Assembly: GCF_000224145.3 (NCBI RefSeq)
Contig: NC_020177.2
Location: 3,465,369 to 3,529,368, forward strand
Length of the DNA stretch: 64,000 nt
Source: Ciona intestinalis
Taxonomy: Eukaryota > Chordata > Ascidiacea > Phlebobranchia > Cionidae
Direction: 5' to 3'
The stretch's first letter is position 1. Every line of letters begins with the position of its first letter. Under the pieces are notes generated by a model that was not told the origin of the DNA, did not search any database, and saw only the letters and a list, made by a program, of their open reading frames with translations. Shown one piece after another: positions 13,901 through 25,900 of this stretch. Made by a program: the position numbers and the translations under genes.

Positions 13901-16900
13901 TATTTGTCTCCTCGATTACGGTAGCGTGGATTGATAAATGTTTAAAACCAAAAGACAGGATATAGCAACAAAACAAGACATGACCCATACAATGATACGA
14001 CCTGTAAAATAGGGAAAATCAGCTTTGAGGAAAATTAATTCAAAGATTGGGCCATGATGGAAAAGCAAAACCCCCCAAAAGAAATTCCACTAATAGTTCA
14101 GTTATACAATACAACATGTATCTTGGACACCTGGAAGCTCTGAATCTTCAGTTTGCATTACAGGCATTGATTCTTCTGGAACATCAATAACTGGTGCGGC
14201 AACTACATCCTCCTCAGGTAGTGAAAAGTACATATCATCATCCAGTTTTAAAGGAGATTTCCGACCTAATGTTAATTTTTCAAAATTTTTACTCAAACAA
14301 ATTCATTGCCAATGTTAATGTTGCTGAAAACAATATGGGAATTTGTTTGCAGTAAACAAATTTGCTGGCATTGCAAACACCTTGTAGCTGAGGACCAGCT
14401 GTTAAATCCATATCCAAGTAAGCACCAACAAGGTCATCAGTGTCCAATTTATTTCCATCATTTGAGTTACCATCCAAAGGCATATCAGAAGTAAGACTGG
14501 GTGACTGAGTGTCAAAATCCAAGCCTGTATTCAACCCAATATCTATGTAAATAGGAATTTTTTGTACATGTTGCAGGCTGTGGTTGATAAATATTAAAAA
14601 CTGGTGAATTTTATCACCTGGAGTATCCAGATCTACTGTTGGCCCGACTGTATCAGGTTTTGACGAATCTGGGCCACCAAATACCAAAGGATCACCAACT
14701 TTAAATTTAGGTGTTTCGGTATTAGATTCTAAGCCAGGTTTACCAACGTCATCTAAAGAAGAATGTTTTGGAGTAAAAACGAAACACATATGAGAAAGTA
14801 TCAGAAACTTGTTTCAAACATAGTTTCTTGCACAGGCTGTTTCAAAAACCTGAAACTTTCTTTGGGCCTGATTTCGTACTGGCATTCAAAGCAGGTAATG
14901 TGCTAAGAGAATCACCCCCAAATGATGGCAAATCAATTTTAGGCTGAGATTCAACAATGTTTTCAGAAACTGGTGTGATTGTATCTTCTTGTGGAAACAT
15001 ATCAAGACTTGCCCCACGTTTAAAATCAGGCGAACATTCACCATCAAAATCTGTATTAATATCTAAAGGAAACAAATCCAATATTGTATAGGGGGAGTAG
15101 AGAAATGTTTAAAAATGAAAGCAACATTGGCTTCTGTAATAACCTGGCAGTTCAGCATTTCCGACTGCTAAGTTATTTGGTTCTGCTTCAATAGGATTCT
15201 CAAGAGTTGGTGTAACTATATCATCAGCGGACATTTCCAAAACTCCACCTAATTTTAAGCTAGGGGAATCTTCCTCATCTGGCAATGATGTTTCAATGGA
15301 TTTATCTAATATGTATAGAAATGTGTAATACTTTTGAATGCAGAAAGCTTGTTATAATCAACTGGTTTGCAACCTGGAAGATCTTGTATGTCAGATGTTT
15401 CAAGTTCCACCTCTCCTTTTATGGGCTCAACTTCAGCTGGTAGTACCATACCTATGCCAGGTGTTTCCAAAGCACCACCAAGTTTATGTTCAGGGGATTG
15501 ATCACTAGAATCTAATTCAGTTTTTGCAACATCGTCTAAGTAAAGGAAATCAAAACCAAAAGAACAAAACCGAATTTAAAAATAAAACAAGAAACTTGTT
15601 CCAAACATAGTTTCTTCTACATGACTGTTTTAGAAACCTGGAATTTTCTTTTGTTCGGTTGGATCCAATTCCTTATTAGCATTTTTATCAGCAGGATCAC
15701 CTTTGAAAAATCGATTTAACTTGATACTGAAACTTCGTATCAAACCAGGAGACTCTTCCCCAGATGATAGTGATTCAATTTCTGGTTGAGATTCATCCAA
15801 GTTTTCAGAATCTGGTTTGGTCAAGCTCTCTTCTGGAGACATATCAAGACTTCCCCCAAGTTTAAAATCAGGGGAGTCTATATTAATGTCAGAACTTGGT
15901 TTAATATCTAAAAGAAATAGTTCAACTATTACTCAAAGAAAATTGTTTACAAACGAAACTAAGATTGGCTTCTGTAATAACCTGGTAGTTCAACATCTAC
16001 AACATTATTTGGTTCCATTGCAACAGGAATGTCAAGATCTGGTGTAGCTATGTCACCAGCAGGTGCATCCAAAGCTTCACCCAATTTTAAACTAGGAGAA
16101 TCTTTTACATCTGGCAATGATGTTTCAATGGATTTGTCTAATTCAAATATACATATTTAATACTTTTGAATACAAAAAGCTTGCTATAAGCAACTGGTTT
16201 GCAACCTGAATGATCTGGTATGCCAGGTGTTTCAAGTTCTACGTCTTCCTTTATGGGCTCAGCTTCAGCTGGTAGTACCATACCTATACCAGGTGTTTCC
16301 AAAGCACCACCGAGTTTATGTTCAGGCGATTGATCACTAGAATCTAACTCAGTTTTTGCAACATCATCTAAGTAAGGGAAATCACAATAAAAAGTAAAAA
16401 AGAGAATGTAAAAAAAACAAGAAACTTGTTCCAAACATAGTTTCTTCTGCATTGCTCTTTTAGAAACCTGGGATTTCCTCTTGCTCAGTTGGATCCAAGT
16501 CCTTATTGGGATTTTGATCACCGGGATCACCTTTAAAAAATCGATTTAACTTGGTACTGAAACTTCGTATTAAACCAGGAGACTCTTCCCCAGATGATGG
16601 TGATTCAATTTCAGGTTGAGATTTAACAATGTCTTGAGAATCTGGTTTTGCCAAATCCTCTTCCGGAGACATATCAAGACCTCCTCCAAGTTTAAATTCA
16701 GGGGTGTCCACATCAATGTCAGAACCTGTTTTAACATCTAAAAGAAACAATTCAGCAGTTACTTCAAGAAAATTCTTTACAAAAGAAATTAGGATTGGCT
16801 TCTGTAATAACCTGGTAGTTCAACATCTACAACATTATTTGGTTCTATTGCAACAGGAATGTCAAGATCTTGTGTAGCTATGTCACCAGCAGGTACTTCC

Positions 16901-19900
16901 AAAGCTCCACCTACTTTTAAACTGGGAGAATCTTCTACATCTGGCAATGATGTTTCAATGGAGTTGTCTAATACAAAGAGAGCAATAAATGAGCTTGTTA
17001 TAGCCAAAAATATGTCAAGCCCAGACAAAAACAAAAGCTGATTTTGCAACCTGGAAGATCTGGTATGTTAGGTGTTTTCAGTTCTATCGTCTCCCTTTAT
17101 GGGCTCAGCTTCAGCTGGTAGTACCATACCTATACCAGGTGTTTCCAAAGCACCACCAAGTTTATGTTTAGGTGACTTCTCGCCAGAATCTAGTTCAGTT
17201 TTTGCAACATCGTCTAAGAAAGGGAAGTCACAACAAAAGGAACAAGAAAAAATGTGAAAAATAAAACAAGAAACTTGTTCCAAACATAGTTTCTTCTGCA
17301 TGGATGTTTTAGAAACCTGGAATTCCCTCTTGTTCAGTTGGATCCAAGTCCTTATTGGCATTTTGATTAGCGGGATCACCTTTGAAAAATCGATTTAACT
17401 TGATACTGAAACTTCGTATTAAACCAGGAGACTCTTCTCCAGATGATGATGATTCAATTTCTGGTTGAGAATCATCTAAGTTTTCAGAATCTGGTTTTGT
17501 CAAGTTCTCTTCTGGACACATATCAAGACTTGTCCCAAGTTTAAAGTCAGGGGATTGGTTCCTAATGTCAGAATATGTTTTAAAATCTGAAAGAAACAAA
17601 TCCATCAGTAGTCAAAATAAAGTTAATTTCAAAGATAGTTGAATTGGCTTCTGCAATAACCTGGTAGTTCAGCAACTGTAACTGTCTCATTGTTTGGATC
17701 TGCTTCAACAGAATTGCCAAGATCTGGTGTAACTACATCATCGGCAGGTATATCCAAAGCTCCACCTAATTTTATGCTAGGAGAATCTTCTACATCTGGC
17801 AACGACGCTTCAATGGATGTGTCTAATACAAGAGACAATTAATAATGTAACACTCTTGTAAATTAAAATCCAAAATCAAGTCCTTGGCAACCTGGAAGAT
17901 CTGGTATATCAGGTGATTCAAATTTTATTTCTCCCTTTAAAGGCTCAACTTCATTTGGTAGTACCATACCAATACTAGGTGTTTCCAAAGCATCACCAAG
18001 TTCATGCTCAGATGACTTCTCACCAGACTCTAATTCATTTTTTGCAACATCATCTGGGATATGAAGCCAATAAGCACAAATAAAAATGCAAAAATAAAAT
18101 CAGAAACTTGTTTCTAACAAAGTTTCTTCTGCATGGCTGTTTTAAAACCTGAAATTTTTTTTCGTTTGATGGGTTTTAAATCTGCTTCTGGCTGATCACT
18201 ACTGAAGAATTTGCGTATTTTGACACTGACACTAGTTATCATACTGGGAGACACTTCTCCAGATGATGGTGATTCAATTTCTGGTTGAGATTCAACAATG
18301 TCTTCAGAAACTGGTGTGGTTGTGTCTTCCTCTGGAGACATACCAAGACTTGCCCCAAGTTTGAAATCAGGAGATTCTATTTCACCAAAATCTGTTTTAA
18401 CATCTGTGAAAACAGTTCAAGGTTTACAGGAAAAACTACATTACTAAAGATAAGGTGGGAGCTTTGGCATTAACCTGTTATTCCAACATCTCCAACTGCT
18501 GTTTCTTCAGGTTTTGTTTCTACATCACTTTGAGGTACTTCTAAGCCTGCACCCAATTTAAAAGTGGGAGATGTTGGCTCTTTTGTATTGTCTAATACAA
18601 ATACAATTATTTTTTTTTTTTTTTGCATAAAAAAAAGAGTTTTGGTGTTTAAGAAAGCAAAATCTGACTAAGAAAGCCATAAGTTCAACCAAAATTTTGC
18701 CTAACCTGATAAAGGATCACAGACTTTCTGGCTTTCCTCAATATTGCATTTAGCATCTGGTATGTTGGTATCTTCATTGGGTACATTAACATCAATGTCA
18801 AATGTAAATAAACCTTTTGTAGATTTTGGGCTTTGTGAATTTGGTGTATCTATTATTACTGCATCTTTTACTGCCATGTCCAGGTCTCCATCAAGTTTAA
18901 ATGAAGGGGAATGCTCCTCAGATTTTAAATCTGATTTATCTAGAATACCATTTTTTATAAATTGCGAACAAATGGTGCAAAAGACAATATTGTATATTTT
19001 GTTGGCCTATGTTCAGACCTGGTAACTCATCTTGTTCGGTTGGACTTGAATCCTGATTAGAGTCATCTGATTTACCAATTAAAAAGACAGGTAACTTTAA
19101 ACCTAAAGGGTTAAAGCCAAAGGATCCTTTACCACTTTCTGGAGTGGCTTCCTTAGATTCATCTGAAAATAGCCCACAAAAAAATGTGAGTGTCCAAGTC
19201 CAATTATTAACAAAGCAAACAGCAAAACAACATATTTTCAGAGAAAAATGTTTGAACGAAAAAAGTAGCAAAACTGAAGACTTTTAAAACCTGAAGGTTT
19301 TGTATAATCATTTGGTTTATCTACAGAGGCCTTTTCATCCGGCACCACAACAGTAGGTTCAACACTATCCTCCTTCTGGGCATCGCCAAGCTTTATAGAT
19401 GGGTTTATATCATCTTTCGGCTGGTCTGATTTACCACTTAAAAAGTCAGGTAACTTTAAACCCAAAGGGTTAAAGCCAAAGGTTCCTTTACCACTTTCTG
19501 GAGTGGGTTCCTTAGATTCATCTGAAAATAGCCCGGAGAATTAACTGTGAGTGCCTAAGTCCAATTATTAACAAAGCAAAACAGCACAGGAAACATATTT
19601 TCAGAAAAATATGTTTAAACGAAAAAGTAGCAGAACTGAAGAACTGAAAAACCTGAAGGTTTTGTATCATCATTTGGTTTATCTACAGGGGCCGTTTCAT
19701 CCGGCACCACAACAGTAGGGTCAACACTTTCCTCCTCCTGGGCATCGCCAAGCTTTAAAGATGGGTTTATTTCTGAATCTTGAACCAGGTCTACTGTAAT
19801 AAACAATTTAAGATATAACAAGCGCTCCACAAGTTTATCTTATGGTCAGAACCCTTTTTTAAAATATCCTTTCTAAGCTCTATAAATCCTAAGTTCAATT

Positions 19901-22900
19901 TGTAAAGCTAATTCTGGAAGATTGATCAAATATTGTAAATGCTAATTGTTGATAATGAGAAACCTGGAAGTTCGGTTTGATCAGCAGACTTCTGTTTTGC
20001 CTCATCAGGATTTGTTTTCAAATGGAAAAAGTCTGGCATCTTGAAACTCCAACTTTTAAGAGATGTAGGAGATTCTTCACCAGTGTTAACAGTACCTTTA
20101 AAAGAATTTAACAGACCGTACAATGAATAAAAGATTGTTGTAGTTGTTAGCAAGAAATAAGAGCTCACAATGAAATATGCTAAAAGTTAGCAGTTTCATT
20201 GCAAACAGAAGAAACATCAGGCATTAGCTTTGTACAACCTGGTAATTCTGAACCATCCGATTTGGAATTCAGATCTTCAACAACTGCTTTATCCTTGTCA
20301 TCTGAAATCATGTCAACATATGTGTATGTTCAAAAACAAATTATCCTTGATTAATCACTAGAACCAACGGTTACGTTGTCTCTATATATCAAATATGTTG
20401 CCAAGGACTTAAAGAATTTAGAACTAGCTTTAATACTTTCTGAATCTTTAGAAGTCTTCTTATCTGGTATTTCTGTAACCCCTTCAAGATTAGAAGTACC
20501 AGAATCATCACCCAATTTGGGATCATTAGATTCATCTAAAATATTTTTTGTAAATTAAGATCAAAACATGAAAAATGTTGGGAAACCAAAGCTTAAACAA
20601 GTATGCAGTAACCTGTGGGCTCATTTTGGTTCTCTGGATTTGCTTTGAGCTTGTTTTTAAGAGATTTTGCTTTACCCCGCAAAAATCCGGGCACTTTCAC
20701 GCTACGTCTCCAACTAAAGTTACGTTTTATACTGGGGGATTTGCTCCCAGGTGGCACATCAGAACCATCATCCTTATCTAAGTCAAACAGTAGCCTATTA
20801 TTTGGTTGGGTACTTTTTAAATACATATTTTCATGAAATATGTTAACGAAAAGAAATTTTAAACAAACCAATTTGAGGCTTGAACATAATATAGGAAATT
20901 GTCTTCTACAGACATTTCCAAATCATAAGCATTTGATGATAACCTGGGATTTCAGGTTCTTCATTAAGTTCAGATTGGTTTTGAGTCTCTACAGGCTCTT
21001 CTACGCTTTTACTGATCGGTTCTTCTGTATTAAGTACAAGTGGAACTCCAACCCTGTATTGTAGTCCCATATTTTCAGGATTCAATTCAGAAGTATGTTC
21101 TATAACATTACAAATCAGTTTTAGATATTTGTTTTTTGGACAAATTGATTAAGGAAATTGTTTGGCGTTAAAAGCCATGCTAACTAAATTTTGATATTTT
21201 ATAGATAGACCTGTATCTGATTCATGATTTGAATGTGTGTCTGTTGCTAATTTGTCTTCAGACTTCTCATCAGAAGACTGAAGAACAGAATTGGGGGATC
21301 GGTCTCCAGATTTCAGTTCAGGTTTGTCAGTTTCACCTAGATATTACAATACATAAAATAGTATTGCAATCCGAAGATTTTAGGCAAGAACTTATACTGA
21401 AAATATGTTTTTGTAAAACATGATTTTCATTGCAGAAACTGAAAGTTTGCAAATTTTCTGAAAACCTTCTGGCTGGAGATCCACATTTCCATTATCTCCT
21501 GACAATTCTGCAGGTTCTTCTTGTATAGAAGCAAGCATGTTTATAGAAGGTGTGTCAAAATCTGCACTCATATTATGATCAGGATTCCTGTAACCCTCCC
21601 CTACCATTTTTAATGTGTTTTTATTTAACTGCTTATGTTAGGCTTTTATGTCATGTAGTTTGTTTAGTAACCTGGGTCGTCAAATTGTTCAGTGGGCTTT
21701 TTCACTATGTAGACGTTAATTGGATCCTCATCTACAGGTTTAATCAAATCTTGGGATGTTCCAGTTAAATCACCAAGTTTGATATCAGTAGGATCAACAC
21801 CAAAATCAATTTCACCTTTAACAGAAATTAACTAAACCTAAAAAGTCTAAAGTAAAAATGTTATTAAAAAAAAGTCCCCAAACTGAGTAAAAGTAATCAA
21901 ACTGAACCCCTGGTGCAAAAAACCTGGCAATTCAGGTGATTCACTCTGTTGAGGTACCCCATTCTCCTTGAGGTCTTGTACAGTGTCCTGATTAGGCCAT
22001 TCATGGCCCGTCTCAAGACTAACTGAATACTCTTGTTGGTTTGCCAAAACAGGCACAATCAATTCATCTAAAAAACTTTCCGATCAGTACAAGAAAAGCC
22101 CCAATATTAAATCAAAAGTAACTGAGGTTTATGTTTTTAAAAACCTGAAATCGGGTAACGCTCATTCTCTTCTACATTGTCAGAAGGTATTTCTGTGTCG
22201 TCTAACAAACTAAGAGCTGCGCCAAGTTGGTCAAGAGGGGACCCTTGATCAGATAGCTCTACTGGTTCAGTAAAGCCACCTATAATATTATTATTTCAGT
22301 CTCCAGAATACTGGCTATTACAGAGCATGAAACATATGAGTGTTGTTAGTGGAAAATAAAAGATGTTTCTGAAACAAAATAAAAACTGAAATTTTCGTTT
22401 TCTAAAACCTGGAGATTGTTCTGTTGGTCTAGCCACTTGTACAGCCTGTACAGGCTCTTCAATAATGGGTTGGACCATTTCCTCTACAGGCATTTGGTCA
22501 GATGCCTCAAGAAAAACAGGAGCATTTTGTTCAGATACCATCATAGGTTCAATAACCTCGCCTAAAATATTATTTGTTTGTTTTCTTAAGACAAGGTTAG
22601 GTTAAAACTCATTTGGTCTTTTAATAATTTAGTTTTTTTGTTTGTTGCTTGTTCCTATAAAATCAGCTACATACATTTTGCGGTTTGGGCAAACAAAAGA
22701 ACCTGATAGAATACCTTTGTACCTTGAAAGATGTAACATGGCAAACAAAACTTTCTAAGTTTTAACAAAAGTAACCAAATGTTTGGTTTAATCAAATAGT
22801 TTAATTATTACTACTGCTTACCATTTTTACCCAACATCTACAAATAAAACCTACTAAAACACCTAATTTTAAAGTACAGAAGATTCAGTCCATACCTGGT

Positions 22901-25900
22901 GCAATGTCAACGTGGTATGGACTCCTTGGTACTTGTTCTCCAACAAATTCGACGTACACCTTGTGGGGTCCTTGCACCTGGGGGGTGTATGTGGCTCGTA
23001 CAGTGCTGTTAGGACGCTCTTCAAGTGACATTGGCACATCAGGTGACTGAGTGCCATCAGGTCCAATAACAGATACACGTACATCTCCTTTTCCAGCATC
23101 TGAAATAAGTCAAATTGAAGGTGGATGTTATATACAATAAACTATAGTGTTGTATTTGCATTATAACAATTGTATTTTCGCAAATTTTTAATTATAATGA
23201 TCTTTACAGTGCTACTGACATTTAAAAATAAAATGAACAAAAGTAACTGTTAAAAAGCGTTTATGCATGGTTATTCCACATAGCAATTAAACTGCAATAA
23301 ACTAGTAAACATAAAATGCCTTGACACTCGTGGCTCGCCACCAAAAGCAATTATTTATGAGGTATGTGTAATAAGCATGTTTTTGGAATAGTATAGTACT
23401 GATAAAAAATTGATTGGTGAATTATATCAAACAATGAATTAGAATTAGATGACCTTTGAATGTTAGTAGGGGTAGAATGAAATGTAATTACGTGCAATAT
23501 ATAAGATGGAAATAATAAACATTATTCATAAGTAATATGTCATTGATATAAGCCACCAATAAAATTAAAGCGTTATACGCAGTTGATGTCAAACCAAGCA
23601 CCATGATGTAATAAATCAGGCGGTGTGATATAACAGGGCGGGCAAATTAAAACCTGAAAGTGGTTTTCCAACATGGCCATTCATTGGTCTTGAATAACTG
23701 GATCTACCCTTACCAGCAGGCTTTGGGTAAGACCGGGGCATCGCAGCTAACGAAACACATTGGTTTACATATGTGTGTGTAAGGGGTTTAGTTGACAGGG
23801 GTTACAAAGAATTCGTGAAACGTGTTTTTTACAGATTTAACATTATAATTTATATTGTTGAAAGATTGTTTTAAAAGGCACATTTTAAGCTAGTTTATAG
23901 GAAAATTCAAGTACATCAGTTTTGCAATTCAAATGATGTACTATCTATTTTAAAAAGGCATACAGGAAAATAAATATAGTAAGAGTCTATATAGAGTAAG
24001 CAACCTAACAAAGCAAATTTAAAAATAACCACTTGGTAGCAGGAGAGTACTATTTAACAACTGAATGTAATAAATCTACAAAATACATACAACTAGACTA
24101 CACTACAATGGACAATAAATGTGTGTTAACAGGCTTAAGAAACAGTACTAAACAGCGTATAAACTATTACATTACCTGCAGTCAGCACATCAAAATATGT
24201 TGGTTCCCCAACCACATTGCCTGGTTCGATTCCTGGGCCTTGTACTTTGACTTTGCTTGCGTCAGGCGGCACATCAACGTTAACCTATAACATAAACACG
24301 TAATTAAAAAGAATGTAATCGTTCGTTTTGTGTTTCGATGTAAATTTACGAGCAAAAAGCTTGGGTTCTGAAAGTTACCTCATTACTGAGTAATTTGTGT
24401 GCGGGGTTATCAAGGTTTAAACTGAACACTTGCGATGGTTGAACAGGCTCAAGTTGACATTATAACGCCTAGAGCAAAGCCGTGGTAAATGAGCTATCAT
24501 CTATATTTGCAGCGCGAATCGACAATGAGACGAACTCTGCCGCCCAAGCGCTCCGTGCGTTTGAATAAAGAAACTAAAAGAGATACGCGGAGCTCCTTTT
24601 CGACTCTTACAATTCGAGACCATTGTTGACATTGGGACCACCGTTTATTTCGTTCATTTCACTGCACTTGCGTTCCACAGTGTTTACACATCGGTACGAC
24701 AACTCGTTCAATCACTTCGAATACCGTTCCGCAAGCACTGACCCTACAGGCCTTCAGCGACAGCCATTTGGCTACTTCTACTGGACGCTAATTGTAGACG
24801 GCGCTAAGCACCGTATAAGGATATTGCCGCTCTACTTTACCTTCTCCGCCTAAAAAGATTAATCACCATCGCGATGTTATCAAATCAGAGACTTTCAATA
24901 ACAACATTTGTTAAAGGATATTTTGAAACGGATCTTAAATTGGAAAGGTGACCACTGCGTTAGGCAGACATAAACAGACGGTTAACCGCTTTTACAGGAC
25001 TGCCAAACAAATTGTAAAACACGAAATTGGATATACGGCAAGTAGATTTTTAACCGGTCTCTAAAAGAACTGTACCGCATTATTTTATCGTTCCTTGCAT
25101 ACCGATAAAATGACTGTAGAACATATTTGATTATTACGCCGGCTAAAGTCTAATAAAGGCAACATCAAATCTGTAATCTCAAGTAATAAAATACACCATG
25201 TTGCTGATATTAAAGTCGTAGGAAACGAGTTTTCCAGCTGGTTACCTTGTGTGTCACAACGTTAATGATGCATTGGCGGTAAACAAACTGTATCTGGCCG
25301 CATGTGTGCCTAACTAACATTTCTATTTTTATTTAAAGAGTCAAAAAGTAACCACAATACATTCCGGACCGAAATGCCGCTTTTAAACGTGGGCAATAAA
25401 ATTCAGCATAGGACACCAAACAGAAAAGACTGAATATCTGTATAGTTTTGCTGACTTACCCTGTATGGGCTGTTTGACGCAGCCTTGCCAGAATAGGTCA
25501 CACCCACGACGTATTGCCCTGGTTTGGTTGGGTAATAGTCGCACGAGTAAGTTCCATCTCCGTTGTTATTCACGTTCACTTTCTCGGTCACGCCTCCTGA
25601 GTGTCAATACGCAAATACGAGCGTTAGTGGGGTAGCGGTTAATATTATTATGGGTCAAACTTTCCCAGTAATATTATAGGAAAGATTAAAACCACGTGGC
25701 TGGTTATTAATTATAGACTAATGAAAGTGGAGATGTACATTTTAAATGACTCAAATTAAATAAGCGATATGGAGCATGTTTTTAATCCCTTTCATCGTCA
25801 TACTGGGTAGTTAACAAAGAATATTTACATAAATATATAACCGTATACCCTAACGACTCCAAAACAGATTGGTAAAACGCAATTAGGGAATGTGGGTAAT

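Noticed and set aside
8487..22561. Independent nested gene rather than filamin exons
   Set aside because: No start or stop codon context of its own was found, and both ends are phase-matched to filamin Ig exons. An internal promoter at 23746 is kept as an open alternative.
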